From positions 372,001-436,000 of the forward strand of contig NZ_JTDI01000001.1 in assembly GCF_000802225.1 (NCBI RefSeq): a stretch of 64,000 nucleotides of DNA, in the 5' to 3' direction. Positions 1 to 8,056 of the stretch are shown here, in pieces. The notes below the pieces were generated by a model. It saw nothing but the letters and a program-made list of their open reading frames with translations, had not been told where the DNA came from and searched no databases. Numbering within the stretch: position 1 is the stretch's first letter; the number at the start of each line of letters is the position of its first letter. The translations under genes and the position numbers were made by a program. Source of the stretch: Novosphingobium malaysiense. GTDB taxonomy: Bacteria > Pseudomonadota > Alphaproteobacteria > Sphingomonadales > Sphingomonadaceae.

Positions 1-48
1 AACGGCCCACCGCTTGCGGCGATCCATACGGAGGTCGGCCTGCGTCAT
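1..48 (-). CDS. Possible 5' end of a leftward gene, cut by the window edge
   Basis: An ATG at 48 reading left opens 16 codons (MTQADLRMDRRKRWAV) that continue past the window edge. The short basic start could precede a membrane segment, but nothing identifies a family. The only support is the open frame and the gap to the rightward gene at 171, which contains an AT-rich palindrome that would suit a divergent promoter. Whether this is a gene at all is uncertain. Confidence 0.25.
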   Translation of the reverse strand, partial: MTQADLRMDRRKRWAV

Positions 49-129
49 GCTCCGGCCATGCCATGGGCCGATGCTCTCTTGCAACGTCCACTTTGACAAA
101 CGCGAAAGCCCAATGCATTCACCTTTATG

Positions 130-145
130 AATGATAATTCGCATT
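130..145. promoter_or_regulatory. AT-rich imperfect palindrome, Fur-like
   Basis: AATGATAATTCGCATT is an imperfect 16-bp palindrome in otherwise GC-rich DNA, between the possible leftward gene and the hydrolase at 171. The first half resembles the GATAAT units of Fur boxes. It could equally be a -10 region. The assignment rests on resemblance only. Confidence 0.25.
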
Positions 146-170
146 TGCGATGCAGCACGGGGAGAAGCTG

Positions 171-887
171 ATGGCCGAATTCGAACCGGTCAGGTGGATG
201 CACGGCGACGTGACGCTGGAAGGCGCCATCGCAAGGCCGAAAGATCGGACCACTCGCGGAACGGTGATGATGTTTCCCGGTGCGACCGGCCCCGGCAGGA
301 GCTTTCACGCCACAATGCGCGAACTGGCCAACGAGGGCTATCTGGCTGTCGGCATCGACATGTATGGTGTCGAAGCCGACATATCCACGCCGCAAGCGGC
401 AGGTCAACATTTCACGCGAATGCTGGAACAGCCGGCACTGCTGCGCGAACGCGTCGTCGCCTGGTTCGAGACGGTATGCGGCATGAACGAGGTCGATGCG
501 AAGCGCGTTGCCGCTATCGGCTACTGCTTTGGTGGCAAATGCGTGCTGGAATTGGCGCGTAGCGGTGCTGCAGTGGCCGCGGTTACGAGTTTTCACGGCC
601 TGTTGACGACGCATGCACCGGCGCGCGCCGGCGAGGTGCGGGCGGACATCGCGGTTTGGGCAGGCGGCCGGGATCCCTATGCACCGGCAACCGATCTCGA
701 TGCCCTACGCGAAGAACTCGACGCAGCCGGAGCGCGGTATCAGGTCACGCTGTTTTCCTACGCCCAGCACTCCTTCACCGACCCGGACCACGACGCGGTC
801 GCCGAGGGCATTGCATACGACCCCATGGCCCATCGCATCGCCTGGGCGGGAACCTTGGCAATGCTGGCCGAAACGCTTGGCGACTGA
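171..887 (+). CDS. Dienelactone hydrolase family protein
   Basis: This is an alpha/beta hydrolase of the dienelactone hydrolase (DLH) family, 238 aa, close to the family's usual length and without a signal peptide, so cytoplasmic. Family members open lactones or hydrolyse esters in ring-cleavage pathways. The triad is visible: nucleophile C119 in GYCFGG, D168 in GGRDPY and H200 in AQHSF. A Cys instead of Ser as nucleophile is the DLH hallmark. I chose the ATG at 171 because GGAGAAG lies just before it; an in-frame ATG at 150 lacks a ribosome site. It stands alone, 330 bp before the TonB receptor. The substrate is unknown; a role in the neighbouring catabolic locus is an inference from position. 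Confidence 0.85.
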   Translation: MAEFEPVRWMHGDVTLEGAIARPKDRTTRGTVMMFPGATGPGRSFHATMRELANEGYLAVGIDMYGVEADISTPQAAGQHFTRMLEQPALLRERVVAWFETVCGMNEVDAKRVAAIGYCFGGKCVLELARSGAAVAAVTSFHGLLTTHAPARAGEVRADIAVWAGGRDPYAPATDLDALREELDAAGARYQVTLFSYAQHSFTDPDHDAVAEGIAYDPMAHRIAWAGTLAMLAETLGD

Positions 888-1216
888 TTGCTCCGAAAAG
901 TGTCACCGATCAGCCACATATGCAGCCAAATATTCCATTTAATGACTTATGTTTCGCAATTTGGAAATGAAACGCGCTGCTTTCGCTTGCATCCGAACGC
1001 GAGTTCGATACTCTGCGGCGAACGAAACCGAAAGATGTCGGCAACAGACACGTCGGGTGAGAGGAGGCACGAAGGGAGAGCACATGGGGGATTTCCGGCG
1101 AGCCCGGACATCGTCTTTTCCGCAATCTCTACAAGCCAGCCAACTCCAACGGACCGGAATTCCGGCCGCCGACGGTACTGTACGCCTTTTGTGAGAACAG
1201 GGTTTCCGGAGGAGAA
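888..1216. other. Intergenic leader of the TonB receptor gene
   Basis: About 330 bp without a credible gene. It contains the tandem 14-bp motif at 933-966 that recurs upstream of the other catabolic genes, and ends in the ribosome site GGAGGAGAA at 1208-1216. Short open frames here have no ribosome sites and no recognisable content. Confidence 0.6.
933..966. promoter_or_regulatory. Tandem candidate IclR operator (site A)
   Basis: TTCGCAATTTGGAA at 953-966 matches the palindrome TTCGNNATNNCGAA seen at five other places. A weaker copy, TTCCATTTAATGAC, begins exactly 20 bp earlier at 933. The pair lies about 250 bp before the TonB receptor start. The arrangement is seen directly; binding by the IclR protein at 14058-14903 is inferred. 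Confidence 0.5.
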
Positions 1217-3748
1217 ATGAATATGCTTGTCAGGAATTTCAAAAGCATGCTGTTGCTCGGCGTTGCCTTCTCGGGCACGTCGGTGGCGATGCCGGCACTT
1301 GCCCAGGAATCCGCCACGGCACCCGGCGAAATCATCGTGACGGCGCGGCGTGTCGAGGAACGCCTGCAGGACGTGCCGATCTCGATGACGGTGTACAACA
1401 GCGATCAGATCGAGAAGCGCAACATCGCCGTTGCGTCCGACCTCGCGCTCACCACACCGTCGCTGTCGGTCAATACGCGTTATGGCCCTGAAAAAGCGAC
1501 ATTCTCTCTGCGCGGGTTCAACCAGGATGCAGCGACCGCACCGACCGTGGGCGTGTACTTCGCCGACGTCGTCGGCGTTCGCGCCCAGGGCGGCACCGCT
1601 GGCGGCAACACGGTGGGTGCCGGCGCCTTTACCGATTTGCAGAACGTGCAGGTCCTCAAGGGTCCGCAGGGCACGCTCTTCGGCCGCAACACGACGGGCG
1701 GCGCCGTGTTGCTCGTTCCGAAGAAGCCGACCGACCTGCTGGAAGGCTCGATCGAGGGCACTGTCGGCAACTACGACCAGCGCCGCGTACAGGCCGCGAT
1801 CAACATTCCGCTGGCCGACACGTTCAAGGTGCGTGTCGCCGTCGACCGCAACAAGCGCGACGGCTACATGAAGAATCTCTCGGGTGTCGGGCCCAGCGCC
1901 TACAACGACGTCGATTATTTCTATGGCCGTCTCAGCGTCGTCGCCGACCTGACGCCGAACCTCGAGAATTACTCGATCTTCCATTACAGCCGCTCGGACA
2001 CGAACGGATATGCGACGCGCTATGAAGGCTGCGACCGCGATCCCACTTCGCCGCTGCTGGGCGGCAGCCTTACCCGGTACTACACTTCGCTGGCAGCCTG
2101 TGACCAGATCGACCGGCAAGCGGCGCGGGGTGATGGACCGCTCGACGTCGAAGTACGCAACCCCAATCCGCGCATCTACCTGCGTACCTGGCAGTTCATC
2201 AACACGACCACCTGGCAGGCCAGCGACACGATCACCCTCAAGAACATCGTGAGCTACGGCGAATATCGCGAACAGGCCGCATTCAGCCTCTATTCGGATA
2301 ATCTGTACGTGCCCAACACGCCGGTAACGCAATTCTTTGCTGCACGCGGCGGCCCTCTGCCCGGCTCGCCGTTCAGCTACATTCGCCTCGATACCCAGCC
2401 GGGCCATGATGCCGCTGCGGAGTCGACCACCACGGAGGAACTGCAGATTCAGGGGCGCTCGCTCGACGGCAAGTTCGACTTCGTCCTTGGCGGCTATCTC
2501 GAGTTCAGCCGTCCGATCGGCTATAACCAGCAGCGCACAGGCGTTTATGGCAACTGCGCGTCACCCGGTACGCTGGACTGCGCCGGGGGCCTGCCGTTGG
2601 TACCGATTGCCCCGGGCGTGACCGTCCCGGGCGCCATTGTTTCGGAATCGCGTACCAGGCTGAATTTCGACAACCACGGCATCTTTGCCCAGGGGACTTA
2701 CAACTTTACAGACCAACTTGCCTTGACCCTGGGCGGACGTTGGACCTTCGACAAGATCAACGGGTACTCCGAGAGCAACCGCTACATCTTTGCAGACATT
2801 CCAGGTGTGGGCACCATTCCCGTCAGCCGTTCATGCAACGACAGCTTGAACCACCCGGACGTCAATCTGCTGGCCAACGGGGGCGACACCTCGGCTTGCG
2901 GAACGACCATCATCAACAAGTCCAACAAACCGACCTGGCTTATCGATGTGGACTTCAAGCCGACACCGGATACCCTGCTTTACGCAAAGTATTCGCGCGG
3001 CTACCGTCAGGGCACGGTCAACTTCACCAATCCGGGCCTCGAGACGTCCCAGCCCGAAAAGCTGGACGCCTACGAAATCGGCGCGAAGCTGACTTTCCGT
3101 GGGGCCGTCCCCGGCTATTTCAACATTGCCGCCTTCTATAACGACTTTACCGACCAGCAGGTGTTCGGCGGCCTGATCGCGAAGGAAGGCAGCGGCATTG
3201 CCGGTGGCGCGGCGATCATCAATGCCGGTAAATCGACCATCAAGGGTATCGAGGTCGATTCCGGCGCCACGCTGTTCGATGTTCTGCACCTTAGCGCAGG
3301 CTATACTTATCTCGATACGAAGCTGAAGGAACTGGTTACGCCGACCCTCAGCCCCGACAGCCCCTTTGAAGCCATCATTCCGCGCGGTGTGATCGGCGGG
3401 CCATTGACCTATTCGCCGAAACACAAGTTGACGCTTTCGGCCGACGTCAACGTGCCGCTGGGTGATGGTGTCGGCGACCTCTCGCTGGGTGGCATCTTTT
3501 CGTACACATCTTCGCAGTACGTCGATGGCAACAGCAAGATCCCCGGTTACAGCATCGTCAACCTGAACGCGAGTTGGCGGGATGTCGGCGGATCGGGCTT
3601 CGATCTGGTCGCCTTCGCCACGAATGTGACCAACAAGCACTATCGCAACACTGCGGGCGGCGGTTACGAGAGCTCAGGGATCTACGACTTCATGTACGGC
3701 CAGCCGCGCATGTACGGTCTGCGTCTGAAGTATAATTTCGGCATGTAA
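1217..3748 (+). CDS. TonB-dependent outer-membrane receptor
   Basis: This is a TonB-dependent receptor of 843 aa, which imports a ligand through the outer membrane using energy from TonB-ExbBD. Residues 1-30 form a signal peptide ending ALAQ. The mature start has a TonB box (EIIVTARRVEE), then the plug domain (about 45-160) with the usual QVLKGPQGTLFGRNTTGG segment, then the beta barrel to a C-terminal aromatic end (LRLKYNFGM). GGAGGAGAA precedes the start directly; an in-frame ATG at 1223 has better spacing and could be the true start. The upstream tandem operator ties it to the catabolic genes, so it probably takes up their substrate rather than iron. A terminator follows. The ligand is unknown. 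Confidence 0.93.
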   Translation: MNMLVRNFKSMLLLGVAFSGTSVAMPALAQESATAPGEIIVTARRVEERLQDVPISMTVYNSDQIEKRNIAVASDLALTTPSLSVNTRYGPEKATFSLRGFNQDAATAPTVGVYFADVVGVRAQGGTAGGNTVGAGAFTDLQNVQVLKGPQGTLFGRNTTGGAVLLVPKKPTDLLEGSIEGTVGNYDQRRVQAAINIPLADTFKVRVAVDRNKRDGYMKNLSGVGPSAYNDVDYFYGRLSVVADLTPNLENYSIFHYSRSDTNGYATRYEGCDRDPTSPLLGGSLTRYYTSLAACDQIDRQAARGDGPLDVEVRNPNPRIYLRTWQFINTTTWQASDTITLKNIVSYGEYREQAAFSLYSDNLYVPNTPVTQFFAARGGPLPGSPFSYIRLDTQPGHDAAAESTTTEELQIQGRSLDGKFDFVLGGYLEFSRPIGYNQQRTGVYGNCASPGTLDCAGGLPLVPIAPGVTVPGAIVSESRTRLNFDNHGIFAQGTYNFTDQLALTLGGRWTFDKINGYSESNRYIFADIPGVGTIPVSRSCNDSLNHPDVNLLANGGDTSACGTTIINKSNKPTWLIDVDFKPTPDTLLYAKYSRGYRQGTVNFTNPGLETSQPEKLDAYEIGAKLTFRGAVPGYFNIAAFYNDFTDQQVFGGLIAKEGSGIAGGAAIINAGKSTIKGIEVDSGATLFDVLHLSAGYTYLDTKLKELVTPTLSPDSPFEAIIPRGVIGGPLTYSPKHKLTLSADVNVPLGDGVGDLSLGGIFSYTSSQYVDGNSKIPGYSIVNLNASWRDVGGSGFDLVAFATNVTNKHYRNTAGGGYESSGIYDFMYGQPRMYGLRLKYNFGM

Positions 3749-3757
3749 ACGCAAAAG

Positions 3758-3785
3758 CCCCCGCGCTTTCCGAGTGGCGCGGGGG
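3758..3785 (+). terminator. Stem-loop after the TonB receptor
   Basis: CCCCCGCGC at 3758-3766 pairs with GCGCGGGGG at 3777-3785 (9 bp, 10-base loop), nine bases after the receptor stop codon, followed by TATTT. It fits an intrinsic terminator although the U-tract is short; the second hairpin downstream is stronger. Confidence 0.6.
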
Positions 3786-3811
3786 TATTTCGGTCCTGAC
3801 GGACCAGCCTC

Positions 3812-3840
3812 AAGCCACGCCCGTACGGGCGTGGCTTTTT
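3812..3840 (+). terminator. Strong intrinsic terminator between convergent genes
   Basis: AAGCCACGCCCG and CGGGCGTGGCTT form a perfect 12-bp stem around TA (3812-3837), followed by TTT and a further T-rich run. It ends transcription from the TonB receptor. It lies just past the 3' end of the leftward phosphotransferase, where it may act in both directions. Confidence 0.85.
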
Positions 3841-3854
3841 CATTGGCCCTCGCC

Positions 3855-4925
3855 TCAGCAGACGCCCAGCAGGGCGAAGCTGTCGTGCCGCATAACCGCC
3901 TTGCCCAGACGGTCGGCAAACTGGTTGGTGATCGGCGGATCGACGCGGCGGGTGATCGACCAGAGGTAGAAGCCATAGGCCACCGCCTCGCGGTACTGGC
4001 TCCAGGCCTCGTCTTCCCCCGGCATGTCCATGCCGTGGTTGCGCATCATCGCCAGATATTCCCCGAGAAGGCGCCGCTCGTCGACTTCGGCGACCTCGGT
4101 CGGCAGCACGGCATTGAGATGATAAGCGACGTCGAGCGCCCAGCCCCCGCGTTGGAGAAGCTGCCAGTCGATCAGCCCCATGCCGTCGGGCGTGCGGAAG
4201 ATGTTGCCCGCGTGGGCATCGCCATGGATCATGAATTGCGGACGCTCGGCATCGCGCGCCGCGAGTGCCTTCATTGCGGACGCCACGTTCTGCGCATTGC
4301 GCACCTTGGGAGACAGGTTGTCGCCGCGCGGTCCGTCGAGCAGCTCCTGCAGCATCTCAGGCGTAACGTAGGACATCTTCGCCAGTTCGGCGGCGCGCGG
4401 ACGGATCCAGTCGGCACCTTCAAGAAACGCGCTCTTGGCGTGAAGGCGCGAGAGTTGTTCGAGGCTCTGCACCGCGTCATCCGCCGTGAAGGGATCGAGC
4501 GCGGAACAGAACGTTGCACCTTCGACGATGAGATCGCGCATGATCGTAACCGCCTGCTGCTTCTCACGGTCGATTACGGTGGCAACCGCTTCCGGCACGC
4601 GCACCTGGGTAACCGGGGCGACCTTGCCGTAGAAGTCGGCTTCCAGCACACACGTGGGGCCGCCGCGTGCGGTCATTTCATCGACATCGAGCAAGCCCTT
4701 GAGACAGAAGTTGCCCACCGCGCCATCGGCGAACGTGACAGCGAAACGCACCTTGGTGGCAACCGTGCGGATCACTTCCACCTGCTCGACTCCGGTCACG
4801 GCCTTGCCGCCCGCTGCACCGGCCAGGGCCTCGCCCAGCCATGCCGGGTTCAGCGCCTCCTCCAGCGTAGCCGGAACCCGCGTATCGGGCTGCGCGGGAA
4901 CGCGGCTCGTGTGTGCCTGAGACAT
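3855..4925 (-). CDS. APH-fold phosphotransferase family protein
   Basis: This 356-aa cytoplasmic protein has the aminoglycoside-phosphotransferase/choline-kinase fold. The catalytic loop MIHGDAHAGNIF (HGDxxxxN, near residues 232-241) and the metal-binding LIDWQ about 15 residues later are intact, so it should transfer phosphate from ATP to a hydroxyl group. I placed the start at 4925 because GGGAGAAG lies just upstream; an ATG at 4976 lacks one. It is divergent from the CoA-transferase at 5119, with the tandem operator B between them. A second, different member lies at 12869-13924. In catabolic loci of this sort the substrate is more likely a small alcohol or hydroxyacyl compound than an antibiotic; that is inference. 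Confidence 0.8.
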   Translation of the reverse strand: MSQAHTSRVPAQPDTRVPATLEEALNPAWLGEALAGAAGGKAVTGVEQVEVIRTVATKVRFAVTFADGAVGNFCLKGLLDVDEMTARGGPTCVLEADFYGKVAPVTQVRVPEAVATVIDREKQQAVTIMRDLIVEGATFCSALDPFTADDAVQSLEQLSRLHAKSAFLEGADWIRPRAAELAKMSYVTPEMLQELLDGPRGDNLSPKVRNAQNVASAMKALAARDAERPQFMIHGDAHAGNIFRTPDGMGLIDWQLLQRGGWALDVAYHLNAVLPTEVAEVDERRLLGEYLAMMRNHGMDMPGEDEAWSQYREAVAYGFYLWSITRRVDPPITNQFADRLGKAVMRHDSFALLGVC

Positions 4926-5004
4926 TCTTCTCCCTTTCCTTATCTGGTTCTCCGACGGATACGGCAAACGCCCCATCCATACGCTTGACTATGCCTTGAC
5001 CTAA

Positions 5005-5038
5005 TTCGCCATTTCGGTCCATCCTTCGCAATAGAGAA
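5005..5038. promoter_or_regulatory. Tandem candidate IclR operator (site B)
   Basis: TTCGCCATTTCGGT at 5005-5018 and TTCGCAATAGAGAA at 5025-5038 are two copies of the shared 14-bp motif, starts exactly 20 bp apart. They sit between the divergent phosphotransferase (start 4925) and CoA-transferase (start 5119), where one regulator could control both directions. Confidence 0.6.
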
Positions 5039-5118
5039 TTTATCCGGTCATGCGATGGTCGTCTCGGGCTGTCGGAAAGTGGCGGGAAAGCGAAAAACAC
5101 GGGAGAGGCCGGAGCGCC

Positions 5119-6333
5119 ATGGGCAAGCCGCTGGAAGGAATCAAAGTCGTCGAAGTCGCCATGTGGGCTTTCGTGCCCGCCTGCGGGGGCATGCTGGCGG
5201 ATCTCGGCGCGGACGTGATCAAGATCGAACCGCCAAGCGGCGATCCGCTACGCGGGCTCCAGATCGGCGGGCTCAACGAGGAAGGCCGCCGCATCGACTA
5301 TTCTTGGGAAAGCTACAACCGCGGCAAGCGCTCGATCACGCTCGATCTCAAACAGCAGGCAGGACGCGATGTTCTCTATAAGCTGCTCGAAGACGCGGAC
5401 GTGTTCCTCACCAACCTGCTTCCCCCCGCCCGCCGGTCGATGCAGATCGATGCCGATACGATCCGTGGCCGGTTCCCGAACATCATCTATGCAAGCGGCA
5501 GTGCCGTGGGCCCGACCGGCCCCGAAAGCGAGAAAGGCGGCTACGATGCCATCACCTTCTGGGCGCGCGGCGGCATATCCTCCTCGCTGACCGAGGATGG
5601 CGCCGAACTGCCCGTCGGTCCGCCGGGTCCGGCTTTCGGCGATACGCTGTCCGGCTCGATGCTCTCGGGCGCGATCTGCGCCGCCATCGCCAAGCGCGCG
5701 CTTACCGGCGAGGCATCGACAGTGGACGTCTCGCTGCTCGGCACCGCCATGTGGTCGATGCAGCGCTATATCTGTCAGGCCACGGCGGACGGCGTGCAGA
5801 AATTCCCAAAGCCGCCGGCGAACAAACCGCACAACGTACTGGTCAGCAACTATCGCACGTCCGACGGGCGATTCCTCGCGCTGTGCATGCTGCAGGCGGA
5901 TAAATACTGGGCGCCGTTCTGCGAAGTGGCAGGACGCCCCGATCTCGCGTCAGACCCGCGCTTTGCCGATGCGAAGGCCCGGCGCGAGAACATCGACGCC
6001 TGTTACGGCGAAGTGAAAGCGCTTTTTGCCAGCAAGACCCTGGCCGAGTGGAAGGACATCCTCTCGCGCCAGCAGGGCCAGTGGGACGTCGTGCAGGACG
6101 TCGGTGAAATGAAGGACGACGTGCAGGCGCAGGCCAACGGTTACCTCAAGCGCGTGGACTATGGCGACGGCACCGAGATCCCGATGGTCGGCCTGCCCAT
6201 GCTGTTTGACGGCCACGCGATGAACTCCACCCGCTCGCCCGAGCTTGGCGCCGATAGCGACGGGGTGCTGGAAAGCCTCGGCTACAGCGAGGACGAGATC
6301 ATCGACCTCAAGGTGCAGGGAGTGGTGTTCTGA
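5119..6333 (+). CDS. Class III CoA-transferase (CaiB/BaiF family)
   Basis: This 404-aa protein is a family III (CaiB/BaiF/Frc) CoA-transferase, which moves CoA between carboxylic acids through an aspartyl-CoA thioester. The N-terminal LEGIKVVEVAMWAFVPACGGMLADLGADVIKIEP block is typical, and D143 in GGYDAITFWARGG matches the catalytic aspartate. The length is normal. The ATG at 5119 follows GGAG; an earlier in-frame ATG at 5050 lies almost on the operator and is less likely. It starts an operon: its TGA overlaps the ATG of the DUF35 gene, and the thiolase-fold gene follows with another overlap. It probably activates an acid intermediate of the pathway to its CoA thioester. Donor and acceptor are unknown. 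Confidence 0.88.
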   Translation: MGKPLEGIKVVEVAMWAFVPACGGMLADLGADVIKIEPPSGDPLRGLQIGGLNEEGRRIDYSWESYNRGKRSITLDLKQQAGRDVLYKLLEDADVFLTNLLPPARRSMQIDADTIRGRFPNIIYASGSAVGPTGPESEKGGYDAITFWARGGISSSLTEDGAELPVGPPGPAFGDTLSGSMLSGAICAAIAKRALTGEASTVDVSLLGTAMWSMQRYICQATADGVQKFPKPPANKPHNVLVSNYRTSDGRFLALCMLQADKYWAPFCEVAGRPDLASDPRFADAKARRENIDACYGEVKALFASKTLAEWKDILSRQQGQWDVVQDVGEMKDDVQAQANGYLKRVDYGDGTEIPMVGLPMLFDGHAMNSTRSPELGADSDGVLESLGYSEDEIIDLKVQGVVF

Positions 6334-6761
6334 TGAGCGAGGCGAAACCGCCTGCCCGCAAGCTGCCCGCGCTCGAGCCCGACACCGCATTTTTCTGGAC
6401 CAGCGGCGCCGACGGCGTGCTGCGCATCCAGCGCTGCGGGGACTGCGGCACCTGGCAGCATCCCCCCTTCCCCCGCTGCTCGTCCTGCGGGAGCGAGGCC
6501 GTTGCGCCCGAGCCGGTGTCCGGCAAGGGCCGCATCGCCAGCTACACGATCAACCGCGAACCCTGGGTGCCCGGGCTGGAGGTTCCTTTCCTCTACGCGG
6601 CGGTCGAACTGGCCGAGCAGAAGGAACTCTACGTCTTTACCAATCTGCTGGCGCCCATCGATGCCGCACGCGTCGACATGCCGGTGAGCGTGACGTTCGA
6701 ACAGCACGAGGACGTCTGGCTGCCGATGTTCCGTCCCGATGAAACGGGAGGCGCGGCATGA
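6333..6761 (+). CDS. DUF35 OB-fold protein with zinc ribbon
   Basis: This 142-aa protein has the two-part structure of the DUF35 family: an N-terminal rubredoxin-like zinc ribbon with C35, C38, C49 and C52, then an OB fold (about 60-140). DUF35 proteins are usually partners of thiolase-fold enzymes; in steroid side-chain degradation the DUF35 domain of ChsH2 forms an aldolase with Ltp2. The ATG shares a base with the stop of the CoA-transferase (TGATG), and its end overlaps the thiolase-fold gene by four bases, so the three are translationally coupled. It very likely forms a complex with the next protein. Confidence 0.88.
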   Translation: MSEAKPPARKLPALEPDTAFFWTSGADGVLRIQRCGDCGTWQHPPFPRCSSCGSEAVAPEPVSGKGRIASYTINREPWVPGLEVPFLYAAVELAEQKELYVFTNLLAPIDAARVDMPVSVTFEQHEDVWLPMFRPDETGGAA

Positions 6762-7942
6762 CCCTGCATCCCGAAAAGCTCGCCTGCATCACGGGCGCGG
6801 CGCAGTCCGAAGTCGGACGTCCTTCCTCGCGCACCGCGTTGCAGCTCACCGCCGATGCCTGCCTTGCCGCGATTGCCGACGCCGGTCTCGAAGTTTCCGA
6901 CATCGACGGCATTGCCTGCTATCCCGGCAAGTCGGCGGAAGGCGGGGGGATTGCCCCTGTCAGTCCATCAGAGGCGGCGGCCGTGCTCGGCATCGATCCC
7001 GACTGGATCCTCGCCTCGGCCGAAGGCTTCAGCCACATGGCGCCGATCTTCAACGCGATCACTGCCATCGCCTGCGGGCTGGCGCGCCATGTCGTCGTGT
7101 TCCGGTCGGTCGCACAGGCGACCGCGCGCATGGCCTCGCGGTCCTCGACGCTGATGTCCGGTTCCCGCAACCGCGTCGAAGGCAACAACGCCTGGACCGT
7201 ACCGTTCAACGCGCTCTCGCCGATCAACACCTTCGCGCTCTACGCGCAGGCCTATTTCGAGAAATACGGCGCCAACGAAGAGCAGCTCGGCATGATCGCG
7301 GTGAACAACCGCCGCAATGCCGCGCACAACGAGAACGCCGTCTACCGCAAGCCGCTCAGCCTCGAGGACTATCTCGCCAGCCGCGTGATTTCCACGCCGC
7401 TGCGGCTGTTCGACTGCGACTCGCATATCGACGGCTCGACCGCGATTGTCGTCTCGCACAAGGATGCGGCCAAAGACCTCAAGAACCCGCCGCTGCACAT
7501 CGAATCGATGGGCATGGGCGTCGGCGGTCTATGGGTCGGGCGCTACGAAGGCGACTTCACCTCCATGCCGGCGGCGCACAAGTGCGGCCAGATGCTGTGG
7601 TCGCGTACCGACCTCAAGCCCGCCGACATGGACTGTGCGCAGATCTACGACGGCTTCTCGATCCATGTCTGGATGTGGATGGAAGCGCTCGGGCTCGTAC
7701 CGCCGGGCGAGGCATGCCGCTTTGTCGAAGGTGGCCAGCGCATCGCGCTCGATGGCGAACTGCCGCTCAACACCGGCGGCGGACAGCTCTCGGCCGGACG
7801 CTTCCATGGCTACGGGCACATCCACGAGGCGACTGTCCAGCTCTGGAACCGGGGCGGCGGGCGGCAGGTCGCCGACGCAAAGACCTGCATCATTTCCAAC
7901 GGCGGCTACGGATACGGCGCGATGATCCTGCGGCGCGACTGA
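6758..7942 (+). CDS. Thiolase-fold protein of the Ltp2/lipid-transfer type
   Basis: This 394-aa protein has the thiolase fold of the SCP-x/lipid-transfer thiolases. The nucleophilic cysteine of true thiolases is missing: the matching segment (residues 86-96, ASAEGFSHMAP) has none, and the C-terminal CxGGG block is replaced by SNGGYGYGA. It keeps the GGG..S.GR.HG loop (about 340-351) and Y297 in QIYDGFS. Loss of both cysteines together with an adjacent DUF35 partner is the pattern of Ltp2, which performs a retro-aldol cleavage of a beta-hydroxyacyl-CoA instead of thiolysis. I therefore favour a carbon-carbon lyase. An inactive or regulatory thiolase remains possible. It overlaps the DUF35 gene by four bases. 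Confidence 0.82.
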   Translation: MTLHPEKLACITGAAQSEVGRPSSRTALQLTADACLAAIADAGLEVSDIDGIACYPGKSAEGGGIAPVSPSEAAAVLGIDPDWILASAEGFSHMAPIFNAITAIACGLARHVVVFRSVAQATARMASRSSTLMSGSRNRVEGNNAWTVPFNALSPINTFALYAQAYFEKYGANEEQLGMIAVNNRRNAAHNENAVYRKPLSLEDYLASRVISTPLRLFDCDSHIDGSTAIVVSHKDAAKDLKNPPLHIESMGMGVGGLWVGRYEGDFTSMPAAHKCGQMLWSRTDLKPADMDCAQIYDGFSIHVWMWMEALGLVPPGEACRFVEGGQRIALDGELPLNTGGGQLSAGRFHGYGHIHEATVQLWNRGGGRQVADAKTCIISNGGYGYGAMILRRD

Positions 7943-7979
7943 CCGCTCCCCGAAGCGAGTCGCGACCTTGACAGAGTCG

Positions 7980-8013
7980 TTCATAATTGCGATACTTAGT
8001 TCACTATTTCGAA
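7980..8013. promoter_or_regulatory. Tandem candidate IclR operator (site C)
   Basis: TTCATAATTGCGAT at 7980-7993 and TTCACTATTTCGAA at 8000-8013, starts 20 bp apart, lie about 45 bp before the amidohydrolase start in a 114-bp gap between co-directional genes. This suggests that the second half of the locus has its own promoter under the same control. Confidence 0.6.
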
Positions 8014-8056
8014 TTACTAGAAATTGCCGGAAAACGGCAGGAGAGGAGACTGGAAG

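Noticed and set aside
947..2407. A 486-codon open frame opposite the TonB receptor
   Set aside because: Shadow of the receptor gene; no recognisable sequence and no start signal.
3855..4925. Aminoglycoside resistance gene
   Set aside because: The fold and catalytic loop match, but context is catabolic and the fold is shared by many other kinases.
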